Positions 1 to 11,027 of a DNA stretch of 64,000 bases are shown here, piece after piece. Both the position numbers and the translations under genes were made by a program. Within the stretch, counting starts at the first letter, position 1. The number at the start of each line of letters is the position of its first letter. Origin of the DNA: Cylindrodendrum hubeiense. Lineage: Eukaryota > Ascomycota > Sordariomycetes > Hypocreales > Nectriaceae. Location of the stretch: NCBI GenBank assembly GCA_014621425.1, contig JAANBB010000041.1:114657-178656 (forward strand). The letters run 5' to 3'. The notes under the pieces are model-generated. The model made no database searches and had not been told where the DNA came from. It saw only the letters and a list, made by a program, of their open reading frames with translations.

Positions 1-1593
1 AAGAAGAGCTGCGTTGGTCCAGTGACCTGTTGGGTATCCCTCTTCCCGCTGGCTCGCCTGATATATCCAGACTCCTGGGATCTGCCCGAGGCCGCCGCCC
101 AGGGACACGTTGATGGCGATGGCCAAACCTGTCGAGGCCGTAGAGAAAACGTTGGAGCTGAGCCATCCCAACATGGGCGGGATACACGCGAATGAACCCG
201 CTGTAGCCATAATGAGACCACCATAGCGTGCTGCATACGCGTCGGCAGGGAGTGCCGCAGACATGATGAAACCAATCGCACCAACTGCAGAGGCCGCAGC
301 GGTGTGGACACCTCTTGCATTGAAGTGATCCGCCGACCACGCCACGAGGACCTGACACACTATATATTGGTTAGCAACTCGCGTTTCTGGGCGATTGGAA
401 ATTACTTGCCGTATGCAATGGCCCATGGAGGCACCGTCATCAACTGCGCTTGGAGATCAAGATATCCCAGCCCAACGGTAATTGACGGGGAGAACAGGCT
501 CAAGCTCGCAAATGCCGGGCTGGCAGCGAAGTAAATGGCGTAGTGGGCATACAAACGCCAGTCAGTTAGCGTCTCCTTGGCCTCCTCCCAGTTCATGGTC
601 GGATGAGACTCTTTGCTACCCTCGTAGTACAACCGCTGAATCGCCAAATCCTTCTCTCCTTCCGTAAGCCATTTAGTGTGCTCTGGGTAATCAGGTAGGA
701 AGAAGAGGACGAGAAAGGCAGACAAGCACGAGGGGATGCCCTCAATGATGAACAGCCACCGCCAGCCCGAGAGGCCCGATGCGCCGTTCATGTGGCCGAT
801 GCCATACGCGATTGCGCCGCCGAACTAGGACATGGTGAGCAGAGCAAAAGGTAAGTTTGCGACGAATCACTTACTGCGCCAGCGAGAGTTGCAGATGCAA
901 GGATAAATGCGACGCTGTTCTTTGATGAGAAACCCCTCTGGCGGCAATTCGAACAACCATTGGTGACTCACCGCACACTTCGCTCATCGTGCTTATACCA
1001 GAAGGTAAGATAATAAACCAATCCCGGAAATAAACCCGCCTCGAACGTTCCTAGCAAGAATCGCACTGCCGTGACACTGGCAAAGCTGTTGGTGGCGGCC
1101 GTGGCGATGGTCATTCCGCCCCAGCAGAACATGAGGAATGCGAGCCATCGGCTGGGTCGCAGCTTCTTGAGAAGCATGTTGCTGGGGACTTCGAAGACGG
1201 CGTAGGATACGAGGAAGACCATGAGGGAGATGAGAAATTGGGGATTGGTCATGTTCGTCTCGTGCTGCATGTCGTTGTTGGTCGACGAGTTGAGGATCAT
1301 GGCGTTGCCGATGTTGGTGCGGTCGAGGAAGCAAAGGAAGTAGATGGCGGCGGATAGCGGGATGATGCGCATGTCTTGCTTCCAGAGCAAGCTCTTCTCC
1401 ATCGGGCTCATCGACACATCGTATACGAACGCCGGGTCCTACGGGAACACTGGGGTTAGAAACCATACATCTACATGGCGCACATAGAGACGAGCGGGAT
1501 GTTTACATCTTTGATGATGGTGGAATCGACATCGTCTTCGGCAACGGGAGGGGGGAATGGGCGAGGAATCTTTTCCGGAGGCTGCGCCACCAT
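1..1593 (-). CDS. MFS transporter, allantoate/nicotinate permease type (3' end outside window)
   Basis: Plasma-membrane major facilitator of the fungal anion:cation symporter group (Dal5/Tna1-like), which typically imports organic anions such as allantoate, nicotinate or vitamins. The start is the ATG at 1593 (MVAQPPEKIPRP); an in-frame upstream codon at 1710 is less likely. Exons by frame continuity: 1593-1507, 1438-972, 914-875, 824-410, 359-1, giving 456 codons so far against about 500 for the family. Seen: the cytosolic lead-in SLLWKQDMRIIPL, TM1 ending in FLDRTNIGNA (family signature), further hydrophobic segments around FLISLMVFLVSYAVFEVPSN and WRWLFIIEGIPS, and the central-loop motif WSADHFNARG in the last exon. 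The intron 409-360 begins with GC, not GT. The substrate cannot be told from sequence; family membership is secure. Confidence 0.88.
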
Positions 1594-3320
1594 GGTGAAG
1601 GTCCGGTCCAGCTCCCAGCAGCGGCCGTGTCGCAATTCAGAGTGATTTAGAAGTGGTTCGGAGATGGAGGGAATCGGCAGCGATGCGACGCGATACGGCG
1701 GAGACGTCAAACGGTGGAGGCTTCACGAGGGCGCTGTAACGGCTGTTCAAGAACAAGGACGGCTTGGTCAGGTGGTTAGAGTAGAGAGGGGAAAGGCGCC
1801 TGCCAAGAGTAGAGGGAGGTATCGCGATGACGGGTTAAAAAAAAAGCGAGAGATATGGGAATGGGTTTGCTAGACCAAATCAGACCGCCGCCGTCTCGGG
1901 ACGAAAGAAATGCGGGGGAGAGCTGGCGGCCTTTTTGTCGCAGCTTCGCTCGGCAAGGCTCCACTGCCGATCAGATCAGTTCGACCCTCCCACCCGTAAT
2001 GACTCGCAGTGGCGCCATGGCCCATAGCCCATGGAGCCCTGGAAGAGGGAACCCGGCCAGACGTCAACGGGCGGGCGATGCATGGGGGCTCGGCGTAGAG
2101 GCGCATCCGCCGTCGAACGTCGCCGGACGGCCGCCCGCTCTCGCCGCGATATGCAAAGTGACGATGCAGATTCCCATGGTTGGAGCCCCCGGCGGCACGC
2201 CCCAGAGACACCAACGGCGCAGCGCAGCGCACACGACACACGCATGCCTAGCCGCCTGGTTTGCTTTTTGCCGAAGGGTCCGGCGCGGACGGAGGAACAT
2301 ATGACGCTCGGCGGTGTATCCGAGGACAGCGCCTCTGGGACGGGGCGCTCAACCGCTGCAAAACCACCATGGCATTCCCGTCGCAACGAGCAGCACGCGA
2401 CCCGAAAATGCATCGCAAAGGGACCGCGCGTCCCCTCTCTTCAAGGTCAGGGTGGGCAGCTCCAGCTTCCGGCAGTCCAATTGTGGGAGAGACTGCGCAC
2501 GCCCGCGGTGGGCGGGGCCCGCTGGGGACAGGGAACAATAAGAGACGGCCAATGCTTGAAGTCGCCATCGCCGTCATGATCCGATGCCCCAAGGTTTTGG
2601 GTGCCTCCCCTAGTGCAAGCACACCAGCGCCTGCAGCGCCGGCACAAGTCCCCCAGACGGACTTTATTTCTTATTGCGCCAACTGCCGACATGCGCAATT
2701 GAGTGCTTGTGATACCCGAGCATTCCGTCTAATTGCCTACTCGGGCTGCTTTAGCCCGGCATGTCTCGGCCGACTCGTCCCGGGCCGGGGTGGACCCAGT
2801 TTCGGGTGGCTGGCCAAGTGGCAGCTCCGGTGCCGGCCAACCCCCGGGCGCGGATTGCGGGGCCTGTGCGATCGACGAGTTAAACTCGCTAGCTGTGAGA
2901 TAAACCAATGCCTAATCATTGCCTGCGCACCCAACTGGCGAAACTACGGCTCATTACGTGTCTGGGATGAACCCAGATGGCGTCGCGTGCGATCAACGGG
3001 ATCTGGTGTTCCCTCGATGAGTGGATACAGCTCTCATGTGGGTTGCTAAACGGTTTACACAGCACAGATCTACCAGTCGTTGAGTCATAGGCATATCGCT
3101 CCTGCGATATCGCTGGGATCTTCATTGCCTTGACCGCTCTAAGCACACCCGATTGTCTATTTGTGCGGTTGTCGGAATGCGTCGTCGTCTTATCACCGAC
3201 GCGACATATCCATCCTGCACCAATCGGGTTTGGGGTCAACCGCAAAGGCCAATTGCACCACCATCTAATGAAATACGATGGATGTAATCACACCCCATAA
3301 TCTACTCCGTATTCCCGTGG
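1594..3320. other. Intergenic, no supported gene
   Basis: GC-rich DNA upstream of the MFS transporter, becoming more mixed toward the DUF1275 gene. Several overlapping open frames exist on both strands, but the longest (2261-3049 +) opens with TTG and its protein has no recognisable composition or motif. Presumably holds the transporter promoter; I see no RNA gene or repeat. Confidence 0.5.
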
Positions 3321-4221
3321 CTAGTTGTCGCTCTCAGCATCTGCCTCGGCCGGCCAGAGGAACCAGGTGACCACCATGCAAAACTTCAACCCAGCCGCAA
3401 GCCACAAGGCCCCGGCTATGCCAGCCGAATGGTTCGAAAACAGGCCACCCAGCACCGCACCCAGCAGCAGAAGCAGCGGTGCGATGACCCGGCGGTTCCG
3501 CGTAACGTTCTGTAGCGCAAACAGGTCGCGGTCCGAGAACAGGTCACAGTAGATGCTCGTCAGGACCACGCTCGTGAGGGCATTCTGCCGGAGCGCTCGG
3601 CTCGTCACCGCCTGACCGCAGCTCTGGAATGCGACGAGCGCAATAGGTACCAGGACGTTCCACGCGAGGGGGTCTGCTTCCGGGTCAGGCGGGTTCGTGC
3701 TCGTGATGAGCGCCGCGGCGCTGGTGAAGAGCGTCTGCGCTGCGAAGGATGCACATAGGACCCAACGGCGTTTGGGCGAGAAGAAGCGGTGGAACCGGGC
3801 GAAGAAGTAGGATCCAAGGCAGAAGCAACTGATGGAGACTGCCGACTTGAAGAGACGGGGTGACGGTGTAGTTGATACCAGGGATGCGAGACCCAAGCCG
3901 ACGTAGACCGTGTTACCTGGCTGCATATTAGTCTCAACCGCCATTTGCTCGACTGCAGCCGAGAGGTCGTGACTTACCAGTCTGCATAGACACGAAGGCG
4001 CCCCAAACTTGAATCGAGCAACTATCCAATAGTCCCGTCACCATGTAGCAAGCGAGCAGCACCGCATCTGCCCACGAGCATGACACCTCGGCTCTCATCC
4101 TCGCGCGCCAGCTCGCACGCCCCGGGCGCAGCGAGGATCGTGCAAGTAGCGGTGCATCTTCGTCTGCCACACCATTGGGGCCGCTGTTTCCGACAGTGCC
4201 GTAACCTCGCTGACCGGCCAT
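3321..4221 (-). CDS. DUF1275 (YoaK-family) multi-pass membrane protein
   Basis: A 279-residue membrane protein in two exons, 4221-3978 and 3916-3321; the junction restores GGT (Gly) between SMQT and NTVYVG. Residues 1-45 form a hydrophilic Gly/Arg-rich head (MAGQRGYGTV...). The first TM around VLLACYMVTGLLDS is followed by the typical DUF1275 run WGAFVSMQTGNTVYVGLGLA, and about five more hydrophobic segments follow, ending in KFCMVVTWFLWP and an acidic tail. DUF1275 proteins are widespread in bacteria and filamentous fungi; their transported substrate, if any, is unknown. The frame stays open to an ATG at 4380, but the 4221 start fits the short hydrophilic N-terminus usual in fungal members. 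Confidence 0.82.
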
Positions 4222-4880
4222 GTCAATTGAAGTCTCACGACGCGTCTTCCTGGCCGAGCAACCCAATAAACGAAAACGAGAGATTGTGAGAGACTTCTCG
4301 CGCGGCGTGTTTACGGCAGATCGGCTGGTGGAGACTCGACGACAAAATAAGGGAGCCTTGGGTTCGCGCCAAGCCGCCACCCGCTAACACAGCAGCATTC
4401 CAAAGAATTGCAAGCGGTACCATAAACGTTAAAGCTAAGACAGACAGCATGTTAATGGACAGTTAAGTTGGCGAGGCTCATTCAACTAGGGCAGATCTAA
4501 AGACGAATAGCAATTTCTTTGCGGACTCGACATATTGGGCCTCATGTCATAGAGTTCCTTCAGCAGTCGATGACATGCCTCGCTCGCCTGCTCACAGAAA
4601 GACTGCACGATTCACGTTACTGATGCAAATGAGATTTTAAGGGCTTCATAACCAGTTGGTTTGTAATGACATAATTTTAGACTGCTCTATATGCAATCCA
4701 GGGGTTTTTCCACGCCAGTTCTCAGTGTCCCATTTTACCTCGTTCATTTAGACCTCAGATAATGATGGGACCTGCCAATAAATTCACTATTCACAAGAAG
4801 GTAAAAATAGAAAGAAGGTAAAATCCTAAAGTCTCCTCTCACATCCTCCACCTAGAAATCTCCTCCTCAAGCATCTCTGC
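4222..4880. other. Intergenic, AT-rich
   Basis: Space between the start of the DUF1275 gene and the 3' end of the secreted Ser/Ala-rich gene, both on the minus strand. Notably AT-rich from about 4500 to 4850. No RNA gene, repeat or coding segment seen. Confidence 0.5.
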
Positions 4881-7063
4881 TTAGTAGCCCCAGTGGGGGT
4901 AGCCCTGGGCCTGGGGGGTTGCAGTGACGTAGACGGTCTTGATCACAGTGTGAGGAGTGCACGTCTTGGTGGTGTTGGCGCCCTCAGCAAGGCCGGCGGT
5001 AGAGGTGCGAGGGCGGCGGGTGCGAGTGCGGTTGCGGGTCTTGGGGGTCTGGGTGGTGGTGGAGACGGGCTCATCATCATCATCGCAGTCGCCATCATCA
5101 TCGCCAGAGTCATCAGACACAGGGGTGGTGGTAGGCACAGATGGGGTGGTGACGGGCGCAGACGGGGTGATGGCGGAGGTCACGATGTCGGTGAGCTGGA
5201 GGGCGGAAGACACGACGACGGACTCGGCGGCAGAGCTCGCGGCGACGGAGGTCTCGACAGCGTCGGCGGAAGAGCCAACGGCGGAGGTGGTGGGAGCGGC
5301 CAGAACGTTGGACACAGACTCAGTGAGGGTGACGAGGGAAGGACGGGGAGCGTCAGAGGGCAGCGAGGTGCTGGCAGAGGCGTACTGGGAGGTCTCCTCA
5401 ACGGCCTCGACGGAAGACACGACAGCGGCAGAAGACTGGACGGCAGCGGCGGAGGACTGAACAGCGGCGGCGGAGGACTGGACAGCAGCGGCAGAAGACT
5501 GGACAACGGCGGCAGCAGTGGACTTGGTAGCGGCAGCAGTCTTGGTGGCAGACTTGGTGGCAGCGGCGGAAGAGGAAGAAGATCCGGTACCGCTTCCGTT
5601 GCTGATGCAGGCGAAGGAGATCTTCTCAACATCGGCGGCAGTGGTGGCTCCGGCAAGAGACCAGGTCATGGAGACGTAGGGCCAGCAGATACGGCCGTCA
5701 GACATGGTGACCATGTCACCAGCAACGTAGGTGTCGGTGGAGGAGATGGCCTCGCCAGACTTGGCACCGGTGCTGTCGACAAGCTGGAACTTGGTACCGG
5801 CGAAGGTACCGCGGCAGCCCATGGCATCGAAGTCGCAGATGGGGTTGGAGATCTCCTCCCAGCTGACAAGGGCGCTGGTTCCGTCAAAAGCGGCGACGTG
5901 AGCGTTGGAGCAGTCGTTGGAGCCCTCAGTGATCCAGTTGACCTGGCTGTCACCATCCTCGCTGCCAACAACGGAGGTGGCCTCGGTTCCCTTGAGGGTC
6001 TTCTTGTCGGTGAGGACAGCGATGGCGATGTTTCGGTTGTTGGTGCGGTTCTCAGAGGTGGTGTAGCCAGTGCCCATCCACTCGTTCTCGGTCAGATCGA
6101 TGGCGCCACGGGAGACCCAGGAGAAGATGTAAGAGTTGGAGTCGATGAAGCGAGCGAGGACACTGTAAGAACCGCTCATTCCACCCATGGGCTCGTTGCT
6201 GGCACCGTTGATGACGTGCTCGTTGGAGACCTTGACACCGTCGTTGCCCATGCCCTGGGTCTCAGTGTTGAGCCAGATGGCACCCTGATCCTCAGCGCAG
6301 AGAGATGCGAAGGGCGCCTCGTCGGCCTCCTCGAAAGCAATACCGGTGTTGTGCGAGCAGCCCCAAGAGGAAGAGGCGCCAGAGATCTCCTCGATCTTAC
6401 CGGCCTTGGTGATGTAGCGGATAGCATCACCGAAGTGACCGGAGGCGGAACCAGAGTAAGAAGTGACGACGATGTAAGCAGCATAGTAACCGGCCTTCTC
6501 AGAGTAGACAAGGTCACCGTTGATATCAGGGGAAGCAAGGTCGTCGGAAGCGTCGAGGTCAGGTCCTCCAAGCAGGGTCCTGAAGGTCTTGACGCCGTCG
6601 GTGTATCGGTAAAGGACGGCAATACCAACACCGTCAGCCTCACCAGAGACAACCTCGTTGGTTAGGAGAGCTTTTATATGTTAGAATGCTGTTGTTGATA
6701 TAGAATTGTGCTGATGAACTTACCGAAACCATCGTCGTGGGCCACCAGGCCACCAGCCTCCAGACCACCGGAAATGCTGACGGCGGTGCCGACAGCCTCG
6801 AAAGTTGAGGGATCAACGCCCTGGACGTGGACGCCGGTGCCGCTGGAGTCGAGGTAGGCGAGGAAGGCCTTGGTGCCATCGGGGGAGACGGCGAAGGGGG
6901 TGCGGCGATGGTGGGGGTAGCCGGTCCAGTAGGCCTCCTTGATAGGGTTGAAGGAGCTCGTCAGGGCCAGGGAGTCGACGAAGTTCTCGAGCGACGAGGT
7001 AGAGAGCTGAGCGGCTGCCAGCGCCAGGCTGGCGGCAAAGGTGAAGAGGTTTCGGGTCATCAT
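4881..7063 (-). CDS. Large secreted protein with Ser/Ala-rich repetitive C-terminal half
   Basis: A 709-residue secreted protein. Exon 1 is 7063-6724, the intron is 53 nt with branch site CTAAC, and exon 2 is 6670-4881. The N-terminus MMTRNLFTFAASLALAAAQ is a clear signal peptide. Residues from about 20 to 430 form a globular domain with spaced Cys and repeated motifs such as PFAVSPDGTKAFLAYLDSSG and DLASPDINGDLVYSEKAGYY that suggest beta-propeller-like repeats (inference). The rest is low complexity: Ser/Ala/Val/Thr-rich with a four-unit tandem repeat at 5434-5517, an acidic patch (DDSGDDDGDCDDDD), an Arg/Thr segment (RNRTRTRRPRT) and the end GYPHWGY. There is no hydrophobic tail, so no GPI signal. 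Codon bias is strong (GCC, TCC, GTC), suggesting high expression. I do not recognise a named family; a wall-associated or matrix protein is possible. Confidence 0.78.
5434..5517 (-). repeat. Four 21-bp tandem repeats inside the secreted protein gene
   Basis: Four consecutive 21-bp units (5434-5454, 5455-5475, 5476-5496, 5497-5517) differ at a few positions each. On the coding strand they give a seven-residue unit read as SSAAAVQ. Unit length is a multiple of three, so copy-number change keeps the frame. Confidence 0.85.
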
Positions 7064-9338
7064 GATGGATGCTAAAGCGAGAGAATCAAGATATCACGAG
7101 TAAGAGAGTGGACTCGGATAGTTCAGTAAAGATCGTGTGAAAGAAATCAAAGAATGTAAAAAGACCCCAGGTCAAAAAATCCAAAGCCACAAAACGGGTT
7201 GAAGATATTCTTGCAAGTCGAAGGTATAGCAGGCGGCACGGCGACTTATAAACGACGGCCGTGTCCTTGTTTCCCCCGGGGTCCGCATCTTGTAAGCCGG
7301 GAGCAACGGCTTCGGCCAAGGCTGGCCCTGAGGAACTCCATCGGTGGAAAAACTCAAAACGACCCGCGAGGGCTAGTCTTCCGGCGATGGGGCGTAGACT
7401 TTGCAGGCGCTCATTTTACATCAGACAGGCAACAGGCGAGGGGGGGTGACGATGCTGGGTTAAGGTGTTTCAAGCCCCGGTCCCACTGTGGCAGGCCGGG
7501 ATAGCCATCAGCTCGGATCACAGCTCGCCTGTGTGGACCCATCTTGACGGATACAAGACCGTGCTAATAGAAAGAATAGGGATGAATGATTCATAGGCGT
7601 GATATATAAAATGAAATGGAGGGCATAGTGTATACAATCAGGGCCTCCTGCCTCCTGCCAGTACCAGGCGGGCTTTGGTTGTGCTTACTCTGGTAGACAA
7701 TTGCGATGCTGGGATGGTCCGTCAGCTCACGTTAGTTAGTGGCCCTGCCCCTCGGGTCGAACACGAGCGTAGCGCGGGGCCTTACTGGTGGATCGTCAAC
7801 GGCCGTATGACTAGTCTGGGCCTAAACCGTGCGTGGGTTCGGGGAACGATACCATGAGGGATGGTTTCGAAGTGTCAGGCAGTAAACGAGATGGACCCAG
7901 GAGCATCTCGAACAAAACGAGGCCACATCAGAAGGTGGGCGGTTTCTTTCTGCGGGGTGCGCTCCCTAATTTCGTAGAGTTCGGAATGGCAGACAGGGCT
8001 TGTGTTGCCGCTTCTCATGACAGTGTCGCGATGTTGTTGGTTTGGCGCCCCACGGCTCATCATCTCAGTGAAGACGCCATCTCGGTTGCTGCCGAAGAGC
8101 CCCTTTCCCTTCTTAGTCGAGCAATTGCCGCATTTCTCAATGACCTTTTGCCTCGAATATTTTGTTGAGGGCAGATCGAGTTCGGGTGGTCGGACCTCAA
8201 GGCTCTCCAGAGCCAAGAGTTTTGTATGTTTGCCCCTGTTTCGAGAGGTTTCGTCGAGCTTCACGTTGTCATTGGCCAGCTGCTCAAAACAACAGGTCCA
8301 TCTCGAAGCTGAGAGGGAGAATTGTTTGGCAGCAGAGCTTCCTCATCCCACAGAGACGCTTGAGGGAGCATTCACCGAGGAGCTTCTCTGATTCGTCCAA
8401 GCGAGCCAAGTCGGCGTCTTGCTCTGTAGCATAAGAGAATAAGGCGATATGACAACAACCCATGGGGAAAGGGACCGCGATCAGTCAAGCGGCGCTAGGA
8501 TCAACGAGGCAGCGCAGGGACTCATTCGATCTGCCGGCGGGAAGCGAGGGGGATCATCAAGATGTAACCCGCCATGACGAGGGAGAGGTTGCGTACAAGT
8601 GCGTCCCCTCAAGAGGGGCCGAGAAATAACGTCGTATTGCACGGTTGCACTGGGGCGTGGCAAAGGACGGGATGAAACGCTACTCGTCTGGCGAGGAGGA
8701 GCCCACCTTTTCGCTTTCGCTCTGCTCCTGGCCACCTGAAGAACCCGGGCAGGCAGCGCAGTTCACGTGAGCTGCAATTAATAAGTTAGATACAGCTCAT
8801 ATCCGTTTTAATATCGGGACGTGACCGTCGTACAGAGATACAGTTATCGAATCGGCCCCTAGATGCAAGCCTCATCGGTGGCGGCTCAGGGACCACGGCC
8901 CGCCATGACGCCTCGCAGCGGCCCCTAAAAGGCCCGGGTGCCCTACAGTCGCATTCTGCCCCCTAAAAACTGCCCTGAGAGAGGCCAAGACCCCCAAAAG
9001 GCTACCCCATATTAAGCGACACCACACAGCTTAGCCGCTGTGCAAGAGTCGCACCCGTAAATAGCTGGAGGAGCGGCCGCCCTACAGCTGGGCTATGCCG
9101 ATTCTGGCGCCCGACGACTCATGCGGTCGCTGTGCCTGCGCGGATCTCGTATAGCAAATGTGAGGCAAAATATCGCCCAATGATTACGAGAGGATGTCCA
9201 AGATGCTCTTCCCATACCTCCCATAGTTGTCCCATTAATCTCGCGACTGTATTTCTCATCTCGCATCTTCGCATCTTTGCATCTTCGCTACGCCATTTTC
9301 CCACCCGATACCAGGTTCAGCATCAACTCTCGCTCGCG
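7064..9338. other. Intergenic region between divergent genes
   Basis: 2.3 kb separating the divergently transcribed secreted-protein gene (start 7063) and the four-TM gene (start 9339). Open frames at 7833-8168 and 8002-8391 have no recognisable protein features. A TCACGTGA palindrome lies at 8763-8770 and a cluster of CCCCT boxes at 8856-8964. Otherwise I see nothing. Confidence 0.5.
8856..8964. promoter_or_regulatory. Cluster of three CCCCT (STRE-like) boxes
   Basis: CCCCT occurs at 8856-8860, 8922-8926 and 8960-8964, the last two as CCCCTAAAA, 375-480 bp upstream of the four-TM gene. CCCCT/AGGGG is the core bound by Msn2/4-type stress regulators in ascomycetes. The boxes are seen; regulation is inferred. 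Confidence 0.3.
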
Positions 9339-10493
9339 ATGGCCGGCCTCCAAGCCGGATCCTGGAGGAGCCATTTCTCCAACGCCCTTACTGCCGTGGC
9401 AGTCCTTGGCGGCGTCGTTTCGATACTGTTAGCGCTCCTAGTCTTCACAGCAGGCACCAACAGCAACGGTGACCACCTAATTCTGAAGGACCTGGCGTTG
9501 GTCTCAGTATGGCTCCTTTCCCCTTGGCTTCCGTGCGACGCGGCGCCTTGACGTTTCGATGTTTCAACACTCGACGTTTCGATGCCACGACGCATTGAAG
9601 CTTATCACTGCTCCGTGTGCTGACCCGCTGTCCTATTGTAGTTTGATGGAATCGTCGCCAACAATGAGACCTCCGAGTTTATGGTCCATATACACTGGTT
9701 CGTAAACTCGTTTGCGTGGGAGTACCCCCAGGCTCCAGAGGGAGTACCAAAGGTCGGGTATGTCTCAAGAGGCATTCACTTCTCTTCAGACATCGTCAAG
9801 GATCTCCACAAGATAGCCGCCGACCTAAAGCTTCCCCAGGAAAGCTACGACTGCCCCCACCCTGGCCCCTGGGCAGAGCACTGCGAGAACGTCTTCTTCG
9901 AGGCATGGCGGTCATTCGCAACCATGAACGGCATCCCCATTTACGGCTGGCTTACTTGGATCATGCTCTTCTCCGCCCTTGTGGTCTGCATCATAACCAT
10001 TGCCAATGAATGGATCATCCGAAAACGCCCATACTGGATGCGCTGCCGATGCTTCATTGGAAAGCGGTACTGCCCACGGCCAACCGGCACGAAAGAGGAA
10101 CTTGAGCAGCTCGATGACCAGGTGTGGGACACGGTTCGGCTGTGCTACTGGGCCCTGACGGCGGCATACTTTCTGCTCCCCGCAGGCCACGGCACGTTCC
10201 ACGCTATCTTCCTTCCGCATTTCATGGGCTACATCGAAGAACGGATGCCGGAGGGCTTTAGCATGAACCCCAGAAGGAATATGAAGGGCGAAATAATGAT
10301 GTGGGGCGCCTTCGTCGCAAGCACTGTGAGCACGCTGTGTATGCTGGTCAAGTGGCGGCTGAGCAGACGACCCAAGGGATGGATGGATGATCAGAGTCTT
10401 GGCCACCTGGAGCGGTCGTCGGGGGATGAGCCTGATGAGACTATTCCGGCTGCACCGAGAGGGACTGATAGTAACACGAGGTACACTGACTAG
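9339..10493 (+). CDS. Four-TM membrane protein of unknown function
   Basis: Predicted 339-residue membrane protein in two exons, 9339-9506 and 9642-10493, joined in frame (LALVS then FDGIVANNETSEF). A first hydrophobic segment lies at residues about 15-38, followed by a roughly 115-residue loop with two close cysteines (CPHPGPWAEHC) and one N-glycosylation site (NNET), then TMs at about 158-179, 220-238 and 275-293. The C-terminus is hydrophilic. One TM, a long outer loop with paired Cys and three more TMs recall the fungal SUR7/PalI claudin-like group, but I cannot match that family's signature with confidence. The ATG at 9339 was chosen because it immediately precedes the hydrophobic N-terminus; the frame is open further upstream to 9132. 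Confidence 0.7.
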
Positions 10494-11027
10494 ACCTTGA
10501 ATGAATAGTACAGATACTCCGCATACAATAATACAAGCGTAAAATTGAGATACCCATCAACATACCCACAATCGCCCACGGTATTTAGTCCAATTAGCGT
10601 CTGGCGTCACGAGCAATCGCTAGCCATCAACCATCCCCAACTGCTTCCCCAATTTGGCAATTCTTACCAGTCTGGCGCGCCAGCTCCCCACACACTCTTG
10701 GCATATATCAGCAAAAAGTGACAATAACCTTAATATTCTGTTACTAATAACCTCCTATCTTGACTCGCTAGTATGTCTCTTGGCCTCCTCGCTTTATCGA
10801 ATGGACTTGGCCAGATTTGTCATGCACCCCGCAATCCGGAGGTCCACCCGACTCATATCCGGGAGCAGTTCGCACCTTCTATCTACAAGCGGGGGAACCG
10901 GCTGCATATCTATGGTCCGGGACCGGCTACGGACCGGTCTTGTCTCAACGGCTCTTTAACACGACCTCGCCCCTTCGACGTTCGCTCTTGGATGTTGCAG
11001 AGAAACCAGTTTCAACTATAATTCAAT
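10494..11027. other. Intergenic
   Basis: 534 bp holding the 3' flank of the four-TM gene and the promoter of the aldolase-like gene. No coding segment or RNA gene seen; a GC-rich stretch with several GGTCC/GGACC half-sites lies at about 10915-10945. Confidence 0.45.

Noticed and set aside
2261..3049. 262-codon open frame on the plus strand
   Set aside because: Opens with TTG, lies in GC-rich DNA with several other overlapping frames, and its protein shows no motif or domain-like pattern.
4893..6665. 590-codon Gly-rich open frame on the plus strand opposite the secreted protein gene
   Set aside because: It is the antisense shadow of a strongly codon-biased Ser/Ala/Val-rich gene: GCC/TCC/GTC codons leave the opposite frame free of stops. 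The minus-strand gene has a signal peptide, a proper intron and sensible protein segments.
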